From the NCBI RefSeq assembly GCF_001705435.1, contig NZ_MDEN01000065.1:186001-250000 (forward strand): a DNA stretch of 64,000 bases. The letters are read 5' to 3'. Positions 7,686 to 18,000 of the stretch are shown one piece after another (position 1 is the stretch's first letter; every line of letters starts with the position of its first letter). Made by a program: the position numbers and the translations under genes. Source of the stretch: Pseudomonas graminis (GTDB lineage Bacteria > Pseudomonadota > Gammaproteobacteria > Pseudomonadales > Pseudomonadaceae). The notes under the pieces were generated by a model. That model was not told where the DNA came from and made no database searches. It was given only the letters and a program-made list of their open reading frames with translations.

Positions 7686-8630
7686 TCACTTCACTGCTTC
7701 AAGGGTCTTGCCCAACTTGCGCTCCTGCGCAGTCACCAATTGGCAGAGTTCGATGATCTGCTCACGCATCCAGCGGTTGGCGGGGTCCTGATCGGTGCTT
7801 TCGTGCCAGTACAGGTGGGTTTCCACGGTCGGCACGTCGTTGACCGGCAGGTGCACGAAATGCAGGTCATTGCGCCGGGCGAAGCGCTCGGGAACGGTCA
7901 TCACCATGTCGGTTTGCTGCAACACCTGCGAGGCCATCAGGTAATGCTGCGAACGCAACGCCACCTTACGCTGGATACCCATTTTTCCGAGCGCCAGATC
8001 CACATAACCCAAGCCACTGCGCCGGCTGGAAATATGAATGTGCGCGACGCTGAGATAGTCATCCAGGCTGATGGCCTCCTTGTTTGCCAGGGGGTGGCCA
8101 CGGCGCATGGCGCACACGTAGCGGTCTTCCATCAACTTGACGTGGCGCACCTGGGGGTCGGTATTCAACGGCGCGTCGACGGCGAAATCCAGTCGGCCCG
8201 CCGCGAGTTCCTTGGTCGTCTCCCGGCGCTTGGACAGAAAGCTTTCGATGGTTACGGCGGGCGCCAAGCGCCGCAGCCGTTGGAACAGTGCCGGCAGAAT
8301 CACCGCTTCGGTGAGGTCGGTCATGCTGATGCGGTAATTCTTGTTGGCCTGCAGCGGATTGAAAATCCGGCTCTCCTGCACCGACACCCGCAGCAGCGAC
8401 AGGGCGTTGCGCACCGGGCCGATGATGTTCTGCGCCATCGGGGTGGGCACCATGCCCTGGGCGGTGCGCACGAACAGTGGATCGTTGAAGGTTTCGCGAA
8501 GGCGCGACAGGGCGTTGGACACCGCAGGCTGGGTGATGCCGACGATCTGACCGGCGCGGGTCAGATTGGCTTCGGTGTAGATGGCGTCAAACACAATAAA
8601 GAGATTGAGATCGACCTTGCTCAGGTTCAT
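7686..8630 (-). CDS. LysR-family transcriptional regulator (NodD/LeuO-like subgroup)
   Basis: This is a 314-aa LysR-type regulator. The N-terminal winged helix is typical (LNLFIVFDAIYTEANLTRAG, then GITQPAVSNALSRLRETF and DPLFVRTAQGMVPTP). An inducer-binding domain fills the rest. The LNLFxVFDAI opening is like the NodD/LeuO/NahR subgroup. The reading frame extends to 8678. ATG at 8630 (MNLSKVDLNLF) fits the family start, with GAGG 9 bases upstream. It is divergent from the acyl-CoA dehydrogenase gene at 8788 with a 157-base shared upstream region. It probably regulates that gene, but the inducer is unknown. Confidence 0.9.
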   Translation of the reverse strand: MNLSKVDLNLFIVFDAIYTEANLTRAGQIVGITQPAVSNALSRLRETFNDPLFVRTAQGMVPTPMAQNIIGPVRNALSLLRVSVQESRIFNPLQANKNYRISMTDLTEAVILPALFQRLRRLAPAVTIESFLSKRRETTKELAAGRLDFAVDAPLNTDPQVRHVKLMEDRYVCAMRRGHPLANKEAISLDDYLSVAHIHISSRRSGLGYVDLALGKMGIQRKVALRSQHYLMASQVLQQTDMVMTVPERFARRNDLHFVHLPVNDVPTVETHLYWHESTDQDPANRWMREQIIELCQLVTAQERKLGKTLEAVK

Positions 8631-8787
8631 TGCTGTGCGCCTCGTGCAGTTCTTGTTGTTTGGAATGCGCCGAATCATATATCGGTTATGAATGTTTATA
8701 CACGCCGAGAATAGGTTAGATAAATGGGGGGCGCTGATCTAGCATCGGCTCACGACCTGACAACACCTCATAGAAGGCAGCCGCCCC

Positions 8788-10020
8788 ATGGATTTCGCTT
8801 ACTCCCCCAAGGTTCAGGCACTGCGCGAGCGCGTGACGGCCTTCATGGACACTCACGTGTACCCGGCCGAGCCCGTGTTCGAGCGCCAAGTGGCCGAAGG
8901 CGACCGCTGGCAGCCGACGGCGATCATGGAGGCGCTCAAGGCGAAGGCAAAGGCCGAGGGGCTGTGGAACCTGTTCCTGCCGGAATCCGAACGCGGGGCA
9001 GGGCTGTCGAATCTCGAGTACGCGCCGCTGGCGGAGATCATGGGCCGCTCGCTGCTCGGCCCGGAGCCGTTCAACTGTTCGGCGCCGGACACCGGCAACA
9101 TGGAAGTGCTGGTGCGCTACGCCAGTGAGGCGCAGAAGGAACGCTGGCTGGAACCTTTGCTGCGCGGCGAGATTCGCTCCGCGTTTGCGATGACCGAACC
9201 CGACGTGGCGTCCTCGGATGCCACCAACATGGCCGCGACCGCAGTGCGTGATGGCGACGAGTGGGTGATCAACGGCCGCAAATGGTGGACCTCCGGCGCA
9301 TGCGACCCGCGCTGCAAGATCATGGTGTTCATGGGCCTGAGCAACCCGGACGGCCCGCGTCATCAGCAGCATTCGATGATCCTGGTGCCAACTGACACGC
9401 CAGGGGTAAAAATCCTGCGGCCGCTGCCGGTGTTCGGCTACGACGATGCGCCCCACGGTCACGCCGAAGTGCTGTTCGAAAACGTGCGCGTGCCGTACGA
9501 AAACGTCCTGCTGGGTGAAGGACGTGGTTTCGAGATCGCCCAGGGTCGCCTTGGCCCAGGCAGGATTCACCACTGCATGCGTTCGGTCGGCATGGCGGAG
9601 CGCGCGCTGGAACTGATGTGCAAACGCTCGGTGCAGCGCACTGCGTTTGGCCGGCCGCTGGCGCGACTGGGTGGCAATATCGACAAGATCGCCGACTCGC
9701 GCATGGAAATCGACATGGCCCGGCTGCTGACCCTGAAAGCGGCCTACATGATGGACACCGTAGGCAACAAGGTGGCGAAGAGCGAGATCGCGCAGATCAA
9801 AGTGGTCGCGCCGAACGTCGCTCTGCGGGTGATCGACCGGGCGATCCAGATGCATGGCGGTGCGGGGGTGTCCGGCGATTTCCCGCTGGCCTACATGTAC
9901 GCCATGCAGCGCACCCTGCGCCTGGCCGACGGCCCGGACGAAGTCCACCGCGCGGCGATCGGCAAATTCGAGATTGGCAAGTACGTGCCCAAGGAGATGA
10001 TGCGCAGCGAACATCGGTGA
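8788..10020 (+). CDS. Acyl-CoA dehydrogenase, ACAD10/11-like
   Basis: This is a 410-aa FAD-dependent acyl-CoA dehydrogenase. It shows the flavin and substrate loop AMTEPDVASSDATNM, RKWWTSGACDPRCK, the VPYENVLLGEGRGFEIAQGRLGPGRIHHCMR stretch, and the C-terminal IQMHGGAGVSGDFPLA and LRLADGPDEVHR. Where ordinary medium-chain enzymes have the catalytic Glu in a YEGT-type motif, this protein has Asp (ADGPDEVH). That residue and the length resemble the ACAD10/11 group. ATG at 8788 follows AGAAGG. The gene stands alone and is divergent from the LysR gene. The substrate cannot be named from sequence. Confidence 0.9.
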   Translation: MDFAYSPKVQALRERVTAFMDTHVYPAEPVFERQVAEGDRWQPTAIMEALKAKAKAEGLWNLFLPESERGAGLSNLEYAPLAEIMGRSLLGPEPFNCSAPDTGNMEVLVRYASEAQKERWLEPLLRGEIRSAFAMTEPDVASSDATNMAATAVRDGDEWVINGRKWWTSGACDPRCKIMVFMGLSNPDGPRHQQHSMILVPTDTPGVKILRPLPVFGYDDAPHGHAEVLFENVRVPYENVLLGEGRGFEIAQGRLGPGRIHHCMRSVGMAERALELMCKRSVQRTAFGRPLARLGGNIDKIADSRMEIDMARLLTLKAAYMMDTVGNKVAKSEIAQIKVVAPNVALRVIDRAIQMHGGAGVSGDFPLAYMYAMQRTLRLADGPDEVHRAAIGKFEIGKYVPKEMMRSEHR

Positions 10021-10072
10021 CCGACCACGACGTCGCCAGTAAGCCGTACAGTGCTGGCGGGCTTGAACCGCA

Positions 10073-11428
10073 TCACTCCACCCACACCTCCACCCGGCGG
10101 TTCTTGATCCGGCCTTCATCGCCGTCATTGGTCGCCACCGGCATTTCGTCGCCGAAGCCGCGCACTTCACGCAGCACGACCTGATGTTTCAGCAACTCCC
10201 GGCGCACTGCCATCGCGCGCAGTCTGGACAGCAACTGCGCCCGCGCCGGGTCGCTCTTGGCATCGCCAAATCCCACCAGCGTGACCTTCTGATCCAGCTT
10301 GTCATGGGCCTTCAGGTAGTCGACCACGCGCTTGAGGTCGAGCATGGCCTTGGTGTCGAGTGTCGCGCTGCCCTGGGCGAAACGGAAATTCACCGACAGC
10401 CGCTCGGCCTCCCGCGCCAGATTTTGGTACGCCAGCGGCATCTGCGTCGTCGCCCGCACTTTTACCGCCTGCACCGTCTGCGACACAAACCCGTTTTGCG
10501 CCACGATGGACTGTCCCTGCGGACTCTGGGCGAACCGCACCAGCGCCTTGGCCCAGCGCTGCTTCGCCTCAGGCGGCAGGTAGAAATACAGGCGGCGTGA
10601 CAGCGGATAGTCTTCGGTGGCGATCAGGCTGACCGTGGGCAGCATCGGTTTGGACTCGCCGTCGATGATCGCCACGGCCTTGGCCTGCCGGACGTTGGGC
10701 AGGCCGATGAAACCGATGCCCTGGCGGTCCTGGCTGACCTGATCGGACAATTCCTCGCTGGACTCGAACCGCCGGGCCTCCTTCGACAACGTCTTGCCGG
10801 ACTTGTCCAGCACCAGCTCGTTGAAGGTGTCGAAGGTGCCCGACTGCTGATCCCGCGCATATAAATGAATGGCCCCGGCAGTGCCGCCCAATTGCTCCCA
10901 GTCGCGGACCTCCCCGGCAAAGATTTTCGCCAGTTGCACTGTGCTCAGCTTTCGCAGCGGGTTGCCGGGATGGAGAATCACCGCAACGCCGTCGATGGCG
11001 ATGACCTGCTCGGCCTGATGGCTGCGCAAGTCGCCCAAGGCTGACAGCTCCATGGCTTCGCTGTTTTTGATGGGGCGGGAGGAGGCTGCTACATCTGCCA
11101 AGCCGTCCTTCAGGGCCACGAAACCTGTGCTCGATCCGTGTGCCGCAATGTCGATGCTGACATTCTGGCCGGACGGCAACTGGGCGGTGATACGCCGCTC
11201 GTTGGGGTGCGCGCCCGCTTGTTCCTGAATGGACTGTGCGCCTTGCTGCGCCAGCAGGCCTTTGACCAGCGCCGGCCCCAGTTGCGCGCCAATCGTGTTC
11301 GAGCCCTGAATGCGCAAGGCCGGCGAGCCGTCACTGGGCGCGAGCAGGGCAGCGGCGTGGGTATCTACCGAAAAAGCGAAGAGTGAAGCGAGGAAAATGA
11401 AAACACCGGTGCGCAGCATGTGCGGCAT
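10073..11428 (-). CDS. Periplasmic PstS-like binding domain fused to a C-terminal OmpA domain
   Basis: This is a 451-aa exported protein. A hydrophobic signal peptide (residues about 5-25, ending near THAAALL) is followed by a PstS/PBP-type domain to about residue 310. That domain includes RIQGSNTIGAQLGPAL, an SSRPIKNSEAM stretch, the IAIDGVAVILHPGNP strand and ARDQQSGTFDTFNELV, all typical of phosphate-binding-protein relatives. The last ~115 residues are an OmpA-like peptidoglycan-binding domain (NFRFAQGSATLDTKAM, VGFGDAKSD, RRVEVWVE). It may sense or bind a ligand while anchored to the cell wall. No transporter genes are adjacent. An alternative start is at 11419, and neither start has a good ribosome site. 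Confidence 0.85.
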   Translation of the reverse strand: MPHMLRTGVFIFLASLFAFSVDTHAAALLAPSDGSPALRIQGSNTIGAQLGPALVKGLLAQQGAQSIQEQAGAHPNERRITAQLPSGQNVSIDIAAHGSSTGFVALKDGLADVAASSRPIKNSEAMELSALGDLRSHQAEQVIAIDGVAVILHPGNPLRKLSTVQLAKIFAGEVRDWEQLGGTAGAIHLYARDQQSGTFDTFNELVLDKSGKTLSKEARRFESSEELSDQVSQDRQGIGFIGLPNVRQAKAVAIIDGESKPMLPTVSLIATEDYPLSRRLYFYLPPEAKQRWAKALVRFAQSPQGQSIVAQNGFVSQTVQAVKVRATTQMPLAYQNLAREAERLSVNFRFAQGSATLDTKAMLDLKRVVDYLKAHDKLDQKVTLVGFGDAKSDPARAQLLSRLRAMAVRRELLKHQVVLREVRGFGDEMPVATNDGDEGRIKNRRVEVWVE

Positions 11429-11558
11429 CTTTATAGGAGTGGAGGTGGCCGGAGAATAAGACAGGCCAATGACGCGCAGATGACAGCCCGCGGCTTATAG
11501 CGCCTCGGACGATGAAGCCGCGGGCAGGGCGCCGCGCGGCTCACCTGTGATGGTTCGG

Positions 11559-12371
11559 TTATTCCAGCTCAAGCCAGATCGGCGCGTGGTCGGAAGGCTT
11601 GTCCATCGACCGCAAATGGTAGTCCACGCCCGCCGCCTTGATGCGCGGTTGCAGGCCATGGGACGTGAGGATCAGGTCGATGCGCAGGCCACGCTTGGGC
11701 TCGTCTTCAAAGCCGCGGCTGCGATAGTCGAACCAGCTGAACTGATCGACCACTTCCGGGTACAAGTGACGGAAGCTGTCCACCAGGCCCCAGTTCTTCA
11801 GCTTGCCGAGCCACTCGCGCTCTTCCGGAAGGAAGCTGCACTTGCCGGTTTTCAACCAGCGCTTGGCGTTGTCGGCGCCAATGCCGATGTCGCTGTCCTC
11901 CGGGGAGATGTTGACGTCGCCCATCACCACCAGCGGCTGGTCGTTGCTGAATTTCGTTTCCAGCAGGTTCTGCAGATCTGCATAGAAGCGCAGCTTGGCC
12001 GGGAACTTGGTCGGGTGATCACGGCTTTCGCCTTGTGGGAAATAGCCGTTCATGACCGTCACCGGATTGCCGTTGCGATCAGCGAATGTACCCCAGATAA
12101 AACGGCGCTGGGCCTCTTCGTCGTCATTGTCGAAGCCCTTGTGGATCGACAGCGCCGGCTGACGCGAGAGCAGGGCGACGCCGTAGTGACCTTTCTGACC
12201 GTGGAAGTGCACGTGGTAACCCAGCGCTTCGATATCGGCCTGGGGAAACTGCTCGTCGGAGACCTTGGTTTCCTGCAGGCCAATGACGTCGGGCTGATGT
12301 TTCTCGATCAACGCCGCCAGTTGATGCGGTCGGGCGCGAAGGCCGTTGATATTAAAAGACACAATTTTCAT
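11559..12371 (-). CDS. xthA: Exodeoxyribonuclease III
   Basis: This is a DNA repair enzyme with AP endonuclease and 3'-5' exonuclease activity. The 270-aa protein starts MKIVSFNINGLRARPHQLAAL and has the EEP-superfamily motifs: the metal-binding Glu in GLQETK, the MNGYFPQGESRDH segment, MGDVNISPEDSDIG with the Asp-Asn pair, and the C-terminal RIDLILTSHGL and PSDHAPIWLELE with the catalytic Asp-His. The frame extends eight codons upstream, but ATG at 12371 gives the family start and usual length. It is monocistronic and divergent from the GNAT gene. Confidence 0.95.
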   Translation of the reverse strand: MKIVSFNINGLRARPHQLAALIEKHQPDVIGLQETKVSDEQFPQADIEALGYHVHFHGQKGHYGVALLSRQPALSIHKGFDNDDEEAQRRFIWGTFADRNGNPVTVMNGYFPQGESRDHPTKFPAKLRFYADLQNLLETKFSNDQPLVVMGDVNISPEDSDIGIGADNAKRWLKTGKCSFLPEEREWLGKLKNWGLVDSFRHLYPEVVDQFSWFDYRSRGFEDEPKRGLRIDLILTSHGLQPRIKAAGVDYHLRSMDKPSDHAPIWLELE

Positions 12372-12582
12372 GGGCGGCGGTCCTAGCAAAAACAAACGGC
12401 GATGCTAGCCGACCTGCCCGGCCACGGCCAGCGTCAGAGGCGCTCTGTGCGATGGCGGTTGCGCTGTGCGCATTTCTGATCGGCGGCCACGTCGCGGGAA
12501 CTGCGCTGGCGGGCGGCGACTCGAAGCCTTGAAGTCAAGCACCCGAGCGGCCGCCCCGGGGCTCATCAAAAGGACGCACACC

Positions 12583-13233
12583 ATGCCTGAACTGCCTAGC
12601 GAAACGGCGGAGATCCGTCAGCTCGACAGCGGCTACTCCCGCGAAACCCGCGCGCTGCTGTACCTCGCCTACCGCCAGGAGCCGAGTTTTGCCTACCTCT
12701 TCGAATCCGGCCGCTCCGGCTACGACCATCGGGTCAAGGCGACCATTCGGGCGCTGGTCAAACAGCACTATCTGCAGGACCTGCCGGCGTTGGGGCTATT
12801 CGTGGCGGACCGCCTGGTCGGCGTTGCCCTGATTGCGCCTCCGCAGCGGCGGCTGGGCATCACCGAAAGCTGGGCCTGGCGCATTCGCATGTTGATGACC
12901 ACCGGCCTGCGCTGCACCCAGCGCTATCTGGAGTACTACCACGCCGTGCTGGCCTGCGTGCCTTCGGAAGCGGTGCATGTCCTGCCGTTGTTCGGCGTGC
13001 ATCCCGACTTTCAGGGCCGGCACTATGGCGAGCGGTTGCTGCTGGCGTTGCATGACTGGTGTGCCCAGGACAGAAATTCCCAGGGCATCGTTCTCGACAC
13101 CGGCAATGGCGATTATCTGGAGTTCTATAACCGACAGGGTTATGAGGAAATTGGTGAGGTGGCAGTAGGACCTGTCCGCGAACACATCTTTTTCCACCCA
13201 AATCCGCAGGTTTCATTGGGTTCTGTGGCCTGA
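12583..13233 (+). CDS. GNAT-family N-acetyltransferase
   Basis: This 217-aa protein has a GNAT acetyl-CoA-binding region in its second half: LFGVHPDFQGRHYGERLLLALHDW (the QxxGxG/A-type pyrophosphate loop), then LDTGNGDYLEFYNRQGYEEIGEV. The N-terminal half is less conserved and contains an SFAYLFESGR stretch. ATG at 12583 is preceded by AAGGA at a good distance. The longer open frame to 12466 is not needed. It lies 66 bases upstream of tamA on the same strand but shows no functional link. The substrate is unknown. Confidence 0.88.
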   Translation: MPELPSETAEIRQLDSGYSRETRALLYLAYRQEPSFAYLFESGRSGYDHRVKATIRALVKQHYLQDLPALGLFVADRLVGVALIAPPQRRLGITESWAWRIRMLMTTGLRCTQRYLEYYHAVLACVPSEAVHVLPLFGVHPDFQGRHYGERLLLALHDWCAQDRNSQGIVLDTGNGDYLEFYNRQGYEEIGEVAVGPVREHIFFHPNPQVSLGSVA

Positions 13234-13299
13234 GCCGCGCACGCTTCTCCATTTCCGCGGGTTCCAGCAGCCCGCGTCGCTCGTGTAGCATTCGCGCCT

Positions 13300-15030
13300 A
13301 TGAAGTTTCCCCATCGATACACCAGTGGCTTTCTCCTGATGTTGTCCAGTTGCGCGGCGTTTGCCGATGCGCAGCTGGAAGTCCGGGTCAAGCCGTCCAA
13401 TGCCGCGCTCAAGTCCAACATCGAAGGGTATGTGGGCAGCCTCGGCGAGCGCGACGAGCCAGCGCTCGAACGCTTCAGCGTCGGGGCCGTCGAGCAGGCG
13501 CAAAAGGCCGCTCAGGCCCTTGGCTATTATCAGGCGCAGATTGACAGCGAAGTCCGCCACGTCGACAACAACCTGCAACTGCTGTTGAAGGTTCAGGCCG
13601 GCGAGCCTGTGCACCTGCGCAACGTATCCATCCGCGTGACCGGGCAGGCGACCCAGCTTAAAAGCTTCCGGGTGCCGAAGGGTGGCGCCCTGAAGCCCGG
13701 CGCGGTGCTCAACCATGGTGTCTACGAGGACGCCAAGCACCTGATTGAAACCCAGGCGGCGCGCTACGGCTTCTTCAAGGGCCGGTTCGTGACCCAGCGC
13801 CTTTCCGTCGACCCGCGCGCCGGTGTCGCCGACATCGAACTGGTCTACGACAGCGGGCCGCGTTTCTCCCTTGGCAAAGTGACCTTCAGCGGCGACGCGC
13901 CATTCGATGAAGACTTGCTGCGGCGCATGGTGCCGTTCAAACAAGACACGCCCTACGACTCCGAACTGATCGCCGAACTCAATCAGGCCATGCAGTCGAG
14001 CGGCTATTTCGAAGGCGTTCGGGTCAACGCATCGCCCACCGATGCCCAGGCCCAGGTCATTCCGGTCGACGTGCAGTTGCAGACCCGCAAGCCGCGGACC
14101 ATGGGGCTCGGGGTCGGCTATTCGACCGACGTCGGCCCACGGGTAAAGGCCAACTGGACGCGCCACTGGGTCAATCCCCAGGGCCACAGTTATGGCGCCG
14201 AGGCGGAAATCTCCGCCCCTCGGCAGAACGTCGGCCTGTTCTACGACATCCCGCTGGACCCGCCCCTGACCGACAAATTGCGATTTGCCGGTGGCTATCA
14301 ATATGAAGAAATCGCCGACACCGACAGCCTCAGCAAACTGCTGACCGTTGGGCCCGAATGGCACAGCAAACTGCCCAGCGGCTGGGAGCGCGTGATATCG
14401 CTGAAGTGGCAGCGCGAAGAATACCGGCTGGGCAACGACGAAGGCCTCAGCACCTTGCTCATGCCCGGCGTCAGCTATTCGTACCTGCGCAGCGACAACC
14501 GCATCGACCCGCACAACGGCTACCGGCTGCGGTTCGACACCCAGGTCGCCAAGGAAGGGCTGGGTTCTGACGCCAACCTGCTGCACGGCACGGTGATGCT
14601 CAAAGGGCTGACCACCGTGGCGCAGAACCACCGCTTCCTCGGGCGTGTGCAGGTTGGGGGCAGCGCCAGCAACGGCTACAAGTCGATCCCGCCATCCCTG
14701 CGCTTTTTTGCCGGTGGCGACCAGAGCGTGCGCGGCTATGACTACCAATCGCTGTCCCCGGAGAACTCCGACGGTGACAAGATCGGCGGCCGTTACATGA
14801 TCGCCGGAAGCGCCGAGTACCAATACTCGATCGCCGAAAAATGGCGGGTGGCGGCGTTCGTCGATCAGGGCAACTCGTTCAATTCACTGGACCTGCCGAG
14901 CCTGAAAACCGGCGTCGGCATTGGCGTGCGCTGGGTGTCGCCGGTGGGGCCGCTGCGCCTCGACCTCGCCCACGCGCTGGATGAAGACGGCGGTATTCGT
15001 CTGCACTTCTCGATGGGACCTGAACTGTGA
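13300..15030 (+). CDS. tamA: Translocation and assembly module outer-membrane subunit TamA (Omp85 family)
   Basis: TamA is the outer-membrane partner of TamB in the module that helps insert some outer-membrane proteins and move lipids. The 576-aa protein has a signal peptide (MKFPHRYTSGFLLMLSSCAAFADA), three predicted POTRA-type segments to about residue 260, and an Omp85 barrel. The barrel includes GLGVGYSTDVGPRVKANWTRHWVN and the VRGYDYQSLSPEN lid-lock motif. It ends GPLRLDLAHALDEDGGIRLHFSMGPEL, with the usual C-terminal beta signal. Its stop overlaps the GTG start of tamB by four bases, as expected for a coupled pair. Confidence 0.95.
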   Translation: MKFPHRYTSGFLLMLSSCAAFADAQLEVRVKPSNAALKSNIEGYVGSLGERDEPALERFSVGAVEQAQKAAQALGYYQAQIDSEVRHVDNNLQLLLKVQAGEPVHLRNVSIRVTGQATQLKSFRVPKGGALKPGAVLNHGVYEDAKHLIETQAARYGFFKGRFVTQRLSVDPRAGVADIELVYDSGPRFSLGKVTFSGDAPFDEDLLRRMVPFKQDTPYDSELIAELNQAMQSSGYFEGVRVNASPTDAQAQVIPVDVQLQTRKPRTMGLGVGYSTDVGPRVKANWTRHWVNPQGHSYGAEAEISAPRQNVGLFYDIPLDPPLTDKLRFAGGYQYEEIADTDSLSKLLTVGPEWHSKLPSGWERVISLKWQREEYRLGNDEGLSTLLMPGVSYSYLRSDNRIDPHNGYRLRFDTQVAKEGLGSDANLLHGTVMLKGLTTVAQNHRFLGRVQVGGSASNGYKSIPPSLRFFAGGDQSVRGYDYQSLSPENSDGDKIGGRYMIAGSAEYQYSIAEKWRVAAFVDQGNSFNSLDLPSLKTGVGIGVRWVSPVGPLRLDLAHALDEDGGIRLHFSMGPEL

Positions 15031-18000
15031 CGAAGCTGGCTTTGTTGAAACGCACCGCGGCAATCACGGCGATTACGCTGCTGTCGCTGATCATTTTGAT
15101 GGTGCTGACGGCCACCATCCTCCTCGGTACGCAAAGCGGCAGCCGTTGGGCCCTCGGGTGGGTGCCGGGCCTGACGGTCGAAGGGTTTTCCGGTCGTCTG
15201 GGCGGCGCGTGGCAGGCGGATCACCTGGTCTGGCAGCAAGGCCAGAGCAAAGTCGAAGTCGACGCACCGGTTTTCGACTGGTCACCCGCGTGCCTCGCGC
15301 GCATGACGCTGTGCATCGACAACCTGCAAACGGGCGACATCAGGCTGCAGTTTCCGCCCTCCAGCGACGAGGCAGCCAGCGGCCCGATCACGCTGCCGGA
15401 CCTCAAGCTGCCGCTGGCCCTGCAACTGGGGCGCGTGCAGATCGGCAGTCTTCATCTGGACGGCACCGAACAGGTTCGCGACGTGCAGCTGGCGGCGCAC
15501 TGGACCGCTGAAGGGTTGAAGATCGATTGGCTGCACGCCGGGCGTGATGACATCGCCCTTGACCTGTCAGGCCTGCTCAAACCCGAGGGTAACTGGCCGT
15601 TGACCGCCGAAGGACAGCTGAAGCTACCCGACGTCAGTGGTCAGCCGTTGTCACTGGCGCTGAACATTCAAGGGGACCTGCTCAAGACTTTGACCCTCAA
15701 CGCGCAGAGCAAGGGCTACATCGACGCCACGCTCGTCGGGCAGTTGCAACCGCTGGTGGAGAACCTGCCGGCGGACATCGCCATCACCAGCGACAACTTC
15801 AAGCCCAGCGCTGATCTGCCGGACACGTTGCAGCTCGATCATCTGATGCTCAACGCCAAGGGCGATCTTGCTCAAGGCTACGCCATCACCGGCAACGCCA
15901 GCCTTCCGGCGGAAAAAGGCCCGGTGGCGCTGGCATTACAAGGCCGGGTCGACGCCAAGGGCGCGGACATTACGGCGCTTGATCTGACCGCCAGTGACAA
16001 CCAGCGCCTCAAGGCGAGCGGCAAGCTGGACTGGCAGCAGGGCCTGCGCGCCGACGCGAAGATCGACTGGCTGGATTTCCCCTGGCATCGCCTGTACCCG
16101 TTGATCGACGAGCCCCAGGTCAGCGTGCATACGTTCACCGGGGAAGTGTCCTACACCGACGGCAAATACCTCGGCCATTTCGCCGGCGACTTCAAGGGCC
16201 CGGCGGGTCCATTCACGTTGCAGAGCCCCTTCAGCGGCGATTTGCAGGAGATCTTCCTGCCTCAACTTGAGCTGGCAGCCGGGCAGGGCAAGGCCAGCGG
16301 TCACCTGAATCTGCAATTTGCCGACGGCATCGCCTGGGACACGGCACTGGACCTCAGCGCCATCGATCCCGCTTACTGGGTCGCGGAATTGCCGGGCTCC
16401 CTGGCGGGTCCGCTGCGCAGCAAGGGTTCAATGCGCAACGAGCAACTCACCCTGAACGCCGATCTGGACCTGAAGGGGCGCCTGCGCGGTCAGCCCGCGG
16501 TGCTGCAGGCCAAGGCCGATGGCGCCGACAACAAATGGAACCTCAACGCCCTGGACATCCGCCTGGGCGACAACCGGATTCAAGGCACGGGCAGCCTTCA
16601 GCAGAAAATCGCCGGCCAGCTGGACATCAACCTGGCGCGACTGGGCCAGCTATGGCCTGGCCTGCAAGGCCAGATGAAAGGGCGCCTCGACGTCGCCGGC
16701 ACTGTACAGGCGCCCCAAGGGCAGCTGGCCTTGCAAGGCACGCAACTGGCGTTCCAAGCGAACACGCTGCAAAGCTTGACCCTGGTGTCCAGGCTCGACA
16801 GCGCCCAGCGCGCCACCCTTGACCTGAAGACCTCCGGCATTCAGGCCGGCGACACGGCGCTCGGCGCGCTGACGGTTAATGGCCAGGGCGACATCAAGCG
16901 TCAGCAAGTCAAACTCGATCTCAAAGGGCCGCTGCTAAAACTGGCCCTGGCGCTGGATGGCAATCTGGACAAAGGTAATTGGCGCGGGCGTCTGGCCAGC
17001 GGCGACATCCAGAGCGGCGGGCAGGACTGGAAGCTGCAACAGCCGGCCAAGCTGGAGCGCCTGGCCGACGGCAAGGTCAACTTTGGTGCTCATTGCTGGG
17101 TGTCGGGGCCTGCGAGCCTGTGCGGCGAAGATCAGCGCCTGATGCCCGAACCGCGCCTGCGCTACCACCTCAAGCGCTTCCCGCTGGAAAGTCTGGCGCA
17201 GTGGCTGCCCAAGGATTTCGCCTGGAAGGGCGCGTTGAATGCCGACATCCAGCTGGACGTTCCCGCTGCCGGCCCCAATGGCCAGGTGGTCATCGACGCC
17301 AGTGGCGGGACGCTGCGGGTCAAGGACAAGAACCAGTGGCTGGATTTCCCCTACGACACGCTGAAGCTGACCAGCAGCCTGACCCCGAAGAAAGTCGACA
17401 CCAGCCTCAATTTTCGTGGCGGCAAGCTCGGTGAACTGCTGGCGCGACTGAGCATCGATCCGATCGCGAGGAACAAGCCCGTGACCGGCGACTTCACCCT
17501 CAGCGGCCTGGACGTGTCGGTCGCAAGGCCGTTTGTGCCCATGGTGGAAAAGCTCAACGGCAAGCTCAACGGCAGCGGGCGGATCTCGGGCGGCCTGCTG
17601 GCGCCTCAGGTCAACGGCAACGTGACGCTCAACGACGCCGAAGTCTCCGGTCCCGAATTGCCGGTGAGTCTTGAAAAGCTCAATGTGCGGGCCCTGATTG
17701 CCGGCGAGCGCGTTGATCTGACCGGCAACTGGCGCAGCGGCACGACGGGTCAAGGCAGCATTGGCGGGCATGTGGCCTGGGCCAATGCGCTGGATGTCGA
17801 CGTTGACCTGAAGGGCACGCACCTGCCGATCACCGTTGAACCGTACGCCAAGCTGGAAGCGGCGCCGGACCTGAAGATTACACTGCAGGGCGACAGGCTC
17901 GCGGTATCCGGCAAGGTGCTGATCCCGAAAGGCGAGATCACGGTGCGCCAGCTGCCGCCTTCAACGGTGAAAGTCTCTGATGACACCGTGATCGTGGGCC

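Noticed and set aside
13213..14823. 536-codon minus-strand frame
   Set aside because: Antisense of tamA, with typical shadow composition.
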